Source: a virus
IMG/VR virus record: IMGVR_UViG_3300023179_000285
Location: 1-35,484 of that record
Length of the DNA stretch: 35,484 nt
Direction: 5' to 3' (one strand)
Below, in pieces: positions 1-8,572 of the stretch; positions within the stretch are counted from its first letter, which is position 1; each line of letters starts with the position of its first letter. Below the pieces are notes generated by a model, which had not been told where the DNA came from, ran no database searches, and was given only the letters and a program-made list of their open reading frames with translations. The position numbers and the translations under genes are program-made.

Positions 1-2471
1 CCTTTATTCACTCCTGACTTATATACTTTTTTACCAGTGCTTGGGCTCATATAGTAATCACCTTTACTATCTTTACCAATAGATTTTACTTTATATTTTG
101 CTCCACTATCGCCTTCCGCCACACCTTTCTGACCTTTAGCCATTTTCAATGAGGTTTTTAATGCTGATACCTTACCTTTGGAAGTTTTAGCATCATTTGC
201 TGTATCTGCTCTGCGTTGAAGTGGATCGTAACCAAACTTAGAACTATTAGGATTACGAGGTGTTTTATTACCCTCATCATCTACATCATATGCATCTGGG
301 TGTTTACGCCATTTAGCGCCTTCCGCCATATCTTTCTTTTCTTTTTCTTCACGCTCTTTTTTCTGCTTGTCTAAAAGATCTTGTAATCTTTTAGCACCAG
401 CATCCATATCATATCCGGCACGTTTCATAGAGTTTTTAAACTTTTGTTGTGCCGATACTTTTTGATATTTGGCTTCTTCAACGTCTCCGTCACCTTTGAG
501 ATTGCCCATGTCCTTGGCTCTTTGTAACATATCGTAACGATCTTTGAAACCTTTAACCCCAGGTTTAATGTTGGCAGCATCAGCACGATCACCGTAGGTC
601 TTATTTTTCAAATGTTTCAATGTGGTCTGTGCCTGGTGACTGTGGGGAGTTTCTTCATTGTCTTTTTCGCCCATAACAGCAGGTTTGTGCTTTGCTGCCC
701 ATTTTTGTGTTAGACGTTCCATGAATTTTTCTGCCACAGTTCTAGCATGGACTCCAACTTCTTCACCATATTTTTCTTTAATTTCTTTTTCTACATCTAA
801 TAGGATACCTTCTTGACCATTGAATGGACCAACATTAGGATTATCTCTATTAAATCTGCTTTTAACCATTTCGGCAACACGATGATATACCTCATCCATG
901 TTTTGTCCTTCACTAACTTTACTCATCATATTGTTAGTCCACTGTTGGTCATCATTTTCTGCTGTAGGTTGTTCTGCGGGTGCAGGTTCAACTGGTGCTG
1001 TTTGTGGTTGTTCATCTTGTGGAAGAACTGCACTTAATGGTCCTAGTAAATCCGGGTACGAGTCAGTAGCCCAATCTCTAAAAGTTTTTAATGGATCGAC
1101 GCTTGCATCTAAATCTGCCTGTGCTTGGAAATCTTTTTCTAGTTGAGGATCATCTATGCCAAATTGTTGGAAAAATTCATAGGCTGTTTGAAAGTCTAAT
1201 TTTTGCCCTGATTGTACCATGTTATCTAATTCAAGTTTCAAGGATTCAATTTGATCGGGTGTAAGAGTTCCTTCTTCTATGGCATCGGCCCATGCTTCGA
1301 ATTTAGAGAACCCTTCTTTATCTACTTCATCTGCATCCGGATCAGTTAAACTATCTCCTGCAGCTGCTCCTTGCAGAGCACCTAATGGGCCACCTAATGC
1401 TGCCCCTAGTGCTCCACCTGCCAGTGTGCCTAAAATTTCTTCATTGTTTTTGTCTGCTACGTATTCTTCTAGGTCAACTTTTTCCTGCATAATACTGTGT
1501 ATTAAAGGGAATAGGCCGGCTAATTCTTCATTGAAAGATGTTTGTGTAAATGCCTGTTTGTAAGTTTCTAAGGTTACTGCATCTAGTTCGCCTATCATAG
1601 GTTCTTGACTTTCGTCAAATTCTGCAATCCATGACTCATAATAATGACGCTTACTTAGTGCCTCGATCATTCCTTTAAGTTCTTGTAGTCGGCCTATGGC
1701 CCTTTCTGATATGCCTGTGGCGTCATCATGTAATGTTTGATGTTGTACTTTCTTTTGAAATTCTTGTAATTGAGCAATTTGTTCGCTCATTCTAATAATT
1801 GCCTTACCTGCAGGATCATGTGGTACGCCACCATGGTCTACGTGTTGTGCCATGGCAAATGCACCTGCTGGATGTATAAAGGGATACTTAAATCTTTCAC
1901 CTTCTCGATTTTGAATAAAAATTGCCTTGATGTTTTTGCGTTGGCTGCGAGCACCGGGATAAGTTTCTTCTACAGGTCTATTGTGTCTAACAATAACCTC
2001 TGTAGCGCCTTTTACCGCACGACTGGTTTTCTTTGAACTTTTTGTAGTCCAACGTGATTCGTTCATTTGTAGTGCCATTTCATCTTCCTTAGGTGCTTGA
2101 GTAGCGGCTAGATGTTGGAAATCATTTCTATCTAAGTTATTTTTAGCGATGTCTCTTGTATCGAATCTCAATAACCTACGCTTGGCAAACATACGCATTT
2201 CTTTAAGGAAATCATACCAAACGTGTTTACCTATGTCATCTTGCCCTTCTGTAATACCTTGACTGTAATAAATTTTTAGACTGCCTGCATCGGCTATACT
2301 GACGCTAACACGACCTAAATCGATACCTTCTTTGACAAAATCGAAGTCAAAGAATCTTGCTTGAACCGGATCTATGGTAACAGCACCAGTTTCATCTCCC
2401 ATTTCTAAATTACTAAATCTAGAACGTATTTTGTCGAATAGGTCTTGACTGATTATTTGAATTGCTTTCAT
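1..2471 (-). CDS. Large phage protein of unknown function, C-terminus outside window
   Basis: An uninterrupted minus-strand frame starts at the ATG at 2471 (MKAIQIISQDLFDK) and stays open to the window edge, so at least 823 residues are present and the stop lies outside. I do not recognise a catalytic domain. The first ~250 residues look globular and basic. Around residues 344-375 there is a Gly/Ala-rich hydrophobic run (LGTLAGGALGAALGGPLGAL) resembling a glycine zipper, capable of packing or membrane insertion. After it come acidic, Gln/Pro-rich linkers and a long charged, Lys-rich, low-complexity tail containing short VAEG/MAEG motifs. It follows the large terminase gene, its start lying just beyond that gene's stop, so it is probably a late virion or packaging-related protein. 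An internal head or ejected protein is possible but only inferred. No Shine-Dalgarno sequence precedes the ATG; a TAAATA box does. Confidence 0.85.
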   Translation of the reverse strand, partial: MKAIQIISQDLFDKIRSRFSNLEMGDETGAVTIDPVQARFFDFDFVKEGIDLGRVSVSIADAGSLKIYYSQGITEGQDDIGKHVWYDFLKEMRMFAKRRLLRFDTRDIAKNNLDRNDFQHLAATQAPKEDEMALQMNESRWTTKSSKKTSRAVKGATEVIVRHNRPVEETYPGARSQRKNIKAIFIQNREGERFKYPFIHPAGAFAMAQHVDHGGVPHDPAGKAIIRMSEQIAQLQEFQKKVQHQTLHDDATGISERAIGRLQELKGMIEALSKRHYYESWIAEFDESQEPMIGELDAVTLETYKQAFTQTSFNEELAGLFPLIHSIMQEKVDLEEYVADKNNEEILGTLAGGALGAALGGPLGALQGAAAGDSLTDPDADEVDKEGFSKFEAWADAIEEGTLTPDQIESLKLELDNMVQSGQKLDFQTAYEFFQQFGIDDPQLEKDFQAQADLDASVDPLKTFRDWATDSYPDLLGPLSAVLPQDEQPQTAPVEPAPAEQPTAENDDQQWTNNMMSKVSEGQNMDEVYHRVAEMVKSRFNRDNPNVGPFNGQEGILLDVEKEIKEKYGEEVGVHARTVAEKFMERLTQKWAAKHKPAVMGEKDNEETPHSHQAQTTLKHLKNKTYGDRADAANIKPGVKGFKDRYDMLQRAKDMGNLKGDGDVEEAKYQKVSAQQKFKNSMKRAGYDMDAGAKRLQDLLDKQKKEREEKEKKDMAEGAKWRKHPDAYDVDDEGNKTPRNPNSSKFGYDPLQRRADTANDAKTSKGKVSALKTSLKMAKGQKGVAEGDSGAKYKVKSIGKDSKGDYYMSPSTGKKVYKSGVNK

Positions 2472-2477
2472 AATTTA

Positions 2478-2483
2478 TATTTA

Positions 2484-2485
<2 letters not shown>
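2478..2485 (-). promoter_or_regulatory. Possible T4-type late promoter box AATAAATA
   Basis: On the minus strand the octamer AATAAATA ends six bases before the ATG at 2471 and overlaps the stop codon of the terminase gene. It matches the T4 late -10 consensus TATAAATA at seven of eight positions. If used, transcription would start at or near the start codon, giving a leaderless message. AT-richness makes chance matches common. Confidence 0.35.
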
Positions 2486-4110
<1,625 letters not shown>

Positions 4111-4130
4111 TTTGGCTACGCCTTCAAAGT

Positions 4131-4757
4131 TTATCCTTTTACATATTTTTTATATTCGTACATTAGTTGATCTTCAAATGTAGCAAATGCTTTAGGACGG
4201 TCGCCGTCCATTCTGTCACCGGCACCTGGGTGTCCTGCTGGATCTTGATTACTCATTTTGTTACTGTCAAATGGAGGTGGGTTGTTAGGATCCGAAGGCT
4301 CGTTGTCGTATTCGTTAGTTTTCTCTTCGTCGTCTGCCTCATCATCCTCTGGGCCTTGTTCGTCATCCCCATCCATAGGATTTAATTTATCAATTGTAGA
4401 ACGCATTACATCGGCAGCACTCTGCGAAGGCCCCATTTCTGGTTCTGCTGGGGGAGGCATGTCCATATCGCCTGCTGGTTCTACCATATCAGCATCATGA
4501 TCGTGTCCGCCCATGCCTGCTAGACTAACAATATCTTTAAGTAGGTTACCTAACTCATCTGCACTACCTGCTGTCATATTAATGCTTGCCGGTGTGCTCG
4601 GTCTTTCTGGAGCCATGCCCATTTCTGGCATCATACCGCATTCTTCAATTTGGCTTTCTGATACTTTTTCTTTATTTAGAACAGGAACATCACTGATAAC
4701 TCTTGGGTTAGTTGAGTCTAATTCTGCTAGTCTTTTAATTACGTCTATCATCTGCAT
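4131..4757 (-). CDS. Acidic, Pro/Met/Asp-rich protein of unknown function
   Basis: A 208-residue protein that I cannot assign. The first ~25 residues (MQMIDVIKRLAELDSTNPRV) look like an amphipathic helix. The middle (about 45-160) is low-complexity, rich in Met, Pro, Gly, Asp and Glu, with an uninterrupted acidic stretch near 130-145, and is probably disordered. A short conserved-looking C-terminal helix (FEDQLMYEYKKYVKG) closes it. This design, disordered with helical ends, would suit a scaffold, adaptor or internal virion protein, but that is inference. A Shine-Dalgarno-like AAGGAAAT precedes the ATG. It is the last gene of its transcription unit, before the terminator at 4091-4110, two bases after the 196-aa gene. 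Confidence 0.8.
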   Translation of the reverse strand: MQMIDVIKRLAELDSTNPRVISDVPVLNKEKVSESQIEECGMMPEMGMAPERPSTPASINMTAGSADELGNLLKDIVSLAGMGGHDHDADMVEPAGDMDMPPPAEPEMGPSQSAADVMRSTIDKLNPMDGDDEQGPEDDEADDEEKTNEYDNEPSDPNNPPPFDSNKMSNQDPAGHPGAGDRMDGDRPKAFATFEDQLMYEYKKYVKG

Positions 4758-4759
4758 GA

Positions 4760-5350
4760 TTATTTCCTTAAATCCTGTGCTTGGAATTTTAATAAACTTT
4801 CTTGTTTATCTTCCTTATCGGTGCTAAATTTAGCAGCACCTTCGGTTGGTATTTGCTCCCCTCTTTCCTTGCGCTGGAGTTTAAGCAAATCATTCAATTC
4901 TTTTACAAATCCTGAATTATATTTGTCACCATAGTAATCTTCAAATTTGGCATTTGGCGATTCTTTGTAATTCGGATCTGCCAATAATGCGCCTTCACGC
5001 TTTGGTTCCTGATTTTGATATTCTTCTGTAGGTTCACCCGGTGCTTTTACAACAACGTGGCTGCGTCCAACTTTTAATTCTGTAGCCAGATATTCTGTTA
5101 GTTCAAATTGAGTAGCAGGATAATCTAGTGTAACTTCGTAGATATTAACTTCTACGTTTTTAAGTTGAGGGAAGTCTAAAGGTAATTGTTGGATAGGTGT
5201 TTTAGTGGCTTTTTTAAATCCGCTAAGTTTCCATTTTTCTAGTAAAGATTTTAAATGAGTTTCCTGATCACCAGTCATCTCACCTGCAACCTTAACACGA
5301 AAGTCGTATTGTTTTTTAGATTCTAAAAGGTGTTCTTTAAAGGATTTCAT
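4760..5350 (-). CDS. Conserved hypothetical phage protein, MKSFKEHLLE start
   Basis: A 196-residue protein of unknown function lying between the small-terminase gene and the acidic 208-aa gene. The opening MKSFKEHLLE is a style common in aquatic T4-like phages. Residues about 15-105 alternate beta-like and helical segments (VKVAGEMTG, VEVNIYEVTLDYPA, ELTEYLATELKV, SHVVVKAP), suggesting a small alpha/beta domain. The rest is charged and probably flexible, with a mention-worthy YYGDKYNSGFVKELNDLL segment that may be a helix. A virion or packaging role is suggested only by context. No Shine-Dalgarno sequence is evident before the ATG; an AATAAATA box lies seven bases upstream, overlapping the stop of the preceding gene. 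Confidence 0.85.
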   Translation of the reverse strand: MKSFKEHLLESKKQYDFRVKVAGEMTGDQETHLKSLLEKWKLSGFKKATKTPIQQLPLDFPQLKNVEVNIYEVTLDYPATQFELTEYLATELKVGRSHVVVKAPGEPTEEYQNQEPKREGALLADPNYKESPNAKFEDYYGDKYNSGFVKELNDLLKLQRKERGEQIPTEGAAKFSTDKEDKQESLLKFQAQDLRK

Positions 5351-5356
5351 AATGTA

Positions 5357-5824
5357 TTATTTATTAAGATTTTTTAGTTTTTCAAGGATACTATTACGGT
5401 CTGTAAGAATGTATCCTTCTCCTTCAATAGGTTCATCTTTGCCGGATTTCTTATCTACAGCCAACTTTTTAATCTGTAGATCAATCATTTTTAATTTTTT
5501 GTCTATTTTATTAGACTTTGCTGTAATTGCAGCATTCATCATTTGAGCCGCAACTTCGAACATTCTAGCACCGTATCTAGGTTCTACGTTCATGCCAAGG
5601 TCCATTAGATCATCATAGGCCTGCTCTGCTTTGTTGGCTAGCGAATCTAATTCTGCGTCACTTAGATCTCCCAAACCCTTAACTCTAGGTAGGGCTGCTG
5701 AAATTTTGTCAAATTCCTCAAGTTTTTCCTCTAGATTTATTACAGGCAGCGATGCTTCTACTGGTTGAGGAATAGGCTCTTGATCCTGGGGTAAATTAAA
5801 AAGTTCTTCTAGTTTTTTAGTCAT
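5357..5824 (-). CDS. 16: Terminase small subunit (T4 gp16 type)
   Basis: A 155-residue protein close in length to T4 gp16 (164). It would recognise concatemer DNA and stimulate the large terminase. The central region about 65-120 (AEQAYDDLMDLG, then YGARMFEVAAQMMNAAITAK, then NKIDKKLKMIDLQIKKL) has the helical, coiled-coil layout of T4-type small terminases, in which a MEVFATLMGQM-like helix precedes a second long helix that builds the oligomeric ring. The N-terminus is acidic and Pro-rich, probably disordered. It lies eight bases after the gp4 gene. Assignment rests on recognising family resemblance in the helical core, not on a catalytic motif. Unusually, the gene for the large subunit is more than 1.2 kb further downstream. 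Confidence 0.8.
   Translation of the reverse strand: MTKKLEELFNLPQDQEPIPQPVEASLPVINLEEKLEEFDKISAALPRVKGLGDLSDAELDSLANKAEQAYDDLMDLGMNVEPRYGARMFEVAAQMMNAAITAKSNKIDKKLKMIDLQIKKLAVDKKSGKDEPIEGEGYILTDRNSILEKLKNLNK
5358..5365 (-). promoter_or_regulatory. Possible late promoter box AATAAATA
   Basis: AATAAATA on the minus strand overlaps the stop codon of the small-terminase gene and ends seven bases before the ATG at 5350. No ribosome binding site lies between. It is one of several boxes in this window placed the same way. Confidence 0.35.
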
Positions 5825-5832
5825 ATGCTTAC

Positions 5833-6276
5833 TTATTTTGCTTTTCTTGGATTATGGAAAATATCTGTTTCATTGACAACCCTAAACTTTATTCCTCTAT
5901 TTCTACACCAATCCGAAGCAGCGGACCATTTGGCCATATTCTTTACATATTGAGCCTGATTGTACGGATTTTTACCCACATGGTCTTTTAGAGTTTGTTT
6001 GACTGGTTTAATCTCTACAAGCTCTACATGTTTTTTCATATTCTTATCTACATAATGAACTAGAAAATCCGGAACATATACCGTTTGCTTACCTGTAAGA
6101 GGATCTCTGTAGAGAATTTTAACACATTCGCTGGCCCATTGCTGTATAGCAGGATTATTGTCGCAGAAATTCATAAATGCGAATTCCCAACTTGATCTAT
6201 AGATAGGGTTTTTGGTGCCCATATATTTTTCAGGATTTTTACACTGAAAAATTCCTTGGCTAAACTTGAGACTCAT
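5833..6276 (-). CDS. 4: Head completion protein, T4 gp4 family nuclease-like fold
   Basis: A 147-residue protein matching the T4 gp4 (gp50) head-completion family, which acts on the filled head before tail joining. The family signature is clear: YRSSWEFAFMNFCDNNPAI at about 26-44 and then QWASE, as in T4 gp4. The residues Glu31, Asp70 (VPDFLV) and Glu88-x-Lys90 (VEIKP) form the E/D/ExK pattern of TnsA/restriction-type nuclease folds, so trimming of DNA ends at the portal is plausible. The ATG overlaps the stop of the preceding gene by four bases (6273-6276), indicating translational coupling. Length agrees with the family (about 150). Confidence 0.92.
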   Translation of the reverse strand: MSLKFSQGIFQCKNPEKYMGTKNPIYRSSWEFAFMNFCDNNPAIQQWASECVKILYRDPLTGKQTVYVPDFLVHYVDKNMKKHVELVEIKPVKQTLKDHVGKNPYNQAQYVKNMAKWSAASDWCRNRGIKFRVVNETDIFHNPRKAK

Positions 6277-6650
6277 GGTAGGACGTTTCTGGCTACTTCT
6301 TCGTTTGTTCTATATTCTAAAGCATATCCTAAAAAACTAGTTTTAAATCTATTATAATTAATAACTTCTGCAACTAGGGCGCTGATTTCTACTTCATTCA
6401 AAGTCCTTAATGTGTCTAATATTTTCATAGGATTAAGGTTATCTTTTTTTGCCTGTTTTAGAATTACCAACGATATAGATTCCGCTGCTACAGTATCAAA
6501 GCCTTTAGTTGTAAAGAAGGCCTTGGTTGCATCATAAGTAGCCACAGAAAGTTCTATAGGTTTATCGTAATAAGCGTCAAAAGCCCTAAGAGTTTGACTG
6601 TCACTGTTAACCACTAGAGGTGGAGGTAAGTTAGTGTATGAAGTAGCCAT
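6273..6650 (-). CDS. Conserved structural-region protein of unknown function, 125 aa
   Basis: A 125-residue protein lying between the tube/baseplate-like gene and gp4. It starts at a TAATG junction where the preceding stop and this ATG share one base, and ends overlapping the gp4 start. After a short extended N-terminus the protein appears all-helical. A segment near 49-75 (FDTVAAESISLVILKQAKKD) and one near 85-110 (NEVEISALVAEVINYNRFKTS) are the best defined. The sequence style matches a small protein common in marine T4-like phages next to tail genes. A baseplate or hub assembly factor is possible, but I see no diagnostic motif. Confidence 0.85.
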   Translation of the reverse strand: MATSYTNLPPPLVVNSDSQTLRAFDAYYDKPIELSVATYDATKAFFTTKGFDTVAAESISLVILKQAKKDNLNPMKILDTLRTLNEVEISALVAEVINYNRFKTSFLGYALEYRTNEEVARNVLP

Positions 6651-7843
6651 TATCCACCTCTACCTGTAAGATTTTTAGGTTCTGCTTTAGTTGTTCCATT
6701 TATACTAGAATTTAAATTTGAATACAGATTAACACCTACATTTCCTAATGTGCCAAATCCTGCCTGTTGTAACCCTGCCTGAGCAGACCTTGCTGCACCA
6801 CCAGGCTGTGTAACCTGTTCTCTGCCTGCTGTGGCCATGCCAGTTAAAGCACCTTGTAAAATACTATAACCTTCTGTGGCTAAACCTGACCTAGTTAACT
6901 GTCTAGCACCTTGTGCCAGATTACGAATCTGTACAGCAGCACCTAATATGTCTAACGGATTGCCCGAATTTAGTGCTTTATTCCAGGCACCATTTTCTCC
7001 AAACACTTGACCTGCTCCCGCTAACACTCCGTTATCTCCAAACAGTGTGCCAGGTATTCCACCTGCTACACTAAGTGGGCTAGGTTGAGTATCATAATAG
7101 ACAGGCGTAAAGCCTTCGGGCGTTACATTTTTTTGTATCTTACCGTTGCGATAATTTACTGCTTCGTAGGCCACAGTCATTTTACTGCTCATTATTTTAC
7201 CGCTATCTTCTTGGTTAAGATTATCATGCGTCCAATCTGTAATCTTAGGATTGAGCAAGGTTAATTGTGTAAAGTCCCACTGACCCTTGCCCTTATGCAT
7301 TATGTAGGCATCTATGCTGTCCAAGAATGGTATGGTTTGATAACTGTCAAAACCGTAGGCATAATCTGTTGTACCATATTTTGTGTCGCTAAACTCTATA
7401 GGTTTTATTTTGCTAGATGTGTTCTTGTAAATACCATCTCTGAAATAATAATTGTAATAATTTTTCCATAAATCTGTTGTAATATCATTATTATCATCAT
7501 GAAAGTCTATAGAAACATTATTGTATGTAAGTTTAGTATGAACAATTGTTCTGCGATTATATTGATTAAGAGTTTCTGTACCAACTGTAAATCTAGGTAA
7601 GTCCATACGCTTGACTAATAATCCAACATCTCTATAACCCTTACGTTCATCCCAGTTTTTATCTATTATGGCATTTCTATTGATGTTAAAAACAATAAAA
7701 TAAAGGAAACCTACCTTAGGAGCACGAGCATATGAATTTTGAACATAAAGCCTATTAGCGTGTTGGTAGTCTTTAAGATCAGCGTTGCTACCAAAGATAC
7801 CACTGGCAACTCCGCCTAGGAAATTAGTAAATGCGTTTGACAT
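6650..7843 (-). CDS. Tail tube-like or baseplate tube-junction protein
   Basis: A 397-residue protein directly after the tail tube gene in transcription order. Residues about 40-125 (VGFLYFIVFNIN, then DVGLLVKRMDLPRF, then RRTIVHTKLTYNNVSIDFHDD) have the alternating beta layout of tail tube folds, as in gp19 and the tube initiator gp54. Residues 135-240 continue in similar style. From about 260 to the end the sequence is Gly/Ala-rich and low in complexity, probably flexible. A tube initiator or cap (gp54/gp48-like) is the most likely role, but I would not assign a T4 number. It lies behind the terminator at 7862-7889 and has a CATAAATA box four bases before its ATG, so it heads its own unit with gp4, gp16 and neighbours. 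Confidence 0.85.
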   Translation of the reverse strand: MSNAFTNFLGGVASGIFGSNADLKDYQHANRLYVQNSYARAPKVGFLYFIVFNINRNAIIDKNWDERKGYRDVGLLVKRMDLPRFTVGTETLNQYNRRTIVHTKLTYNNVSIDFHDDNNDITTDLWKNYYNYYFRDGIYKNTSSKIKPIEFSDTKYGTTDYAYGFDSYQTIPFLDSIDAYIMHKGKGQWDFTQLTLLNPKITDWTHDNLNQEDSGKIMSSKMTVAYEAVNYRNGKIQKNVTPEGFTPVYYDTQPSPLSVAGGIPGTLFGDNGVLAGAGQVFGENGAWNKALNSGNPLDILGAAVQIRNLAQGARQLTRSGLATEGYSILQGALTGMATAGREQVTQPGGAARSAQAGLQQAGFGTLGNVGVNLYSNLNSSINGTTKAEPKNLTGRGG

Positions 7844-7847
7844 ATGG

Positions 7848-7855
7848 TATTTATG
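7848..7855 (-). promoter_or_regulatory. Late promoter box CATAAATA abutting a start codon
   Basis: CATAAATA on the minus strand lies between the terminator (7862-7889) and the ATG at 7843, with only four bases (CCAT) between box and ATG. It differs from TATAAATA only at the first position. Transcription from it would begin at or within the start codon. Confidence 0.55.
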
Positions 7856-7861
7856 TGAATA

Positions 7862-7889
7862 AAAAAGCCCGACTTTTGCCGGGCTTTTT
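7862..7889 (-). terminator. Intrinsic terminator after tail tube gene
   Basis: AAAAAGCCCG at 7862-7871 pairs with CGGGCTTTTT at 7880-7889 around an eight-base loop. The GC core is CCCG/CGGG plus flanking A/T pairs that give T-runs on both strands. It lies 16 bases after the gp19 stop on the minus strand and would end the gp18-gp19 transcript. Confidence 0.85.
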
Positions 7890-7905
7890 ATAGGTCCTAA
7901 TACTA

Positions 7906-8541
7906 TTAACCGCCAAGGGCCAATGTACGAACTGTTCTTCCTACGTCTTGACCTAAGCCAACACGGTCACCACCTGGACGATTTAATTGAATTGCGTTGT
8001 CATATGTAATTGTAAGTGCGATATCCATCGGATCATTGCTGCCATAATCGCCACCCTGATATACAGCACCCTTTAAGAAACAGCCTAAGAATTCAAAACT
8101 TTCTAGGCTAGTAGGTTCATAAGCGCCGTTGCCGCCGTCTAAAATTTCTACACGCATTCTAAACTTATAATCGATACCACTAGCAGCTGAACTTTGTTCA
8201 AAGAAATCAAATTGCTTCTGTAATTGCTCGCCGACCTTACGTGTCACAGCGCCTGTTACATCATCGCGCAATGTTAACTTCGCATCTGCAAAACTGTGAC
8301 GTCCTGCTAACTTAACAGTTGAATTATATACGGCCAACTTTATTTCTTCAAAAGTAACTTCTGGTCTAGTAACATTCATTACCTGTTTAGTAAGTTCTGT
8401 AGTAGGAGTACCTGCTACGCCAAAGTTATCTAATGTTACTCTAAATCGATATTTTAACTTTGGTTGCAACAGACCTTGAGTAGCATTACTCTGATCTGTT
8501 GATAACGGTACTGTGAATCTATTTAAACTTGCGATTGGCAT
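7906..8541 (-). CDS. 19: Tail tube protein (T4 gp19 type)
   Basis: This 211-residue protein would form the hexameric rings of the inner tail tube through which DNA passes. It follows the sheath gene, as in T4. Recognisable features are the opening LKYRFRVTLDNFG, the segment VTRPEVTFEEIKLAVYNSTVKLAGRHSF (about 77-104), which is the usual loop-and-strand region of gp19, and FLKGAVYQGGDYGSNDPMDIALTITYDNA near the C-terminus, the conserved closing strands. It is somewhat longer than T4 gp19 (163 residues). A good ribosome binding site (AAGGAG) precedes the ATG, and a GGTAAATA box lies 21 bases upstream, so this gene can be transcribed separately from the sheath gene. A terminator follows it. Confidence 0.93.
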   Translation of the reverse strand: MPIASLNRFTVPLSTDQSNATQGLLQPKLKYRFRVTLDNFGVAGTPTTELTKQVMNVTRPEVTFEEIKLAVYNSTVKLAGRHSFADAKLTLRDDVTGAVTRKVGEQLQKQFDFFEQSSAASGIDYKFRMRVEILDGGNGAYEPTSLESFEFLGCFLKGAVYQGGDYGSNDPMDIALTITYDNAIQLNRPGGDRVGLGQDVGRTVRTLALGG

Positions 8542-8562
8542 CTATATGCTCCTTGTTCTTCT

Positions 8563-8570
8563 TATTTACC
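8563..8570 (-). promoter_or_regulatory. Late promoter-like box GGTAAATA before gp19
   Basis: GGTAAATA on the minus strand lies 21 bases before the gp19 ATG, in the gap after the sheath gene, with an AAGGAG ribosome binding site between it and the ATG. The spacing is ordinary for a T4-type late promoter. Confidence 0.5.
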
Positions 8571-8572
8571 TA

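Noticed and set aside
1-2471. Gene-free left end with small plus-strand frames (near 813-2036)
   Set aside because: A single minus-strand frame without stops spans the whole region; the plus-strand frames are shadows of it.
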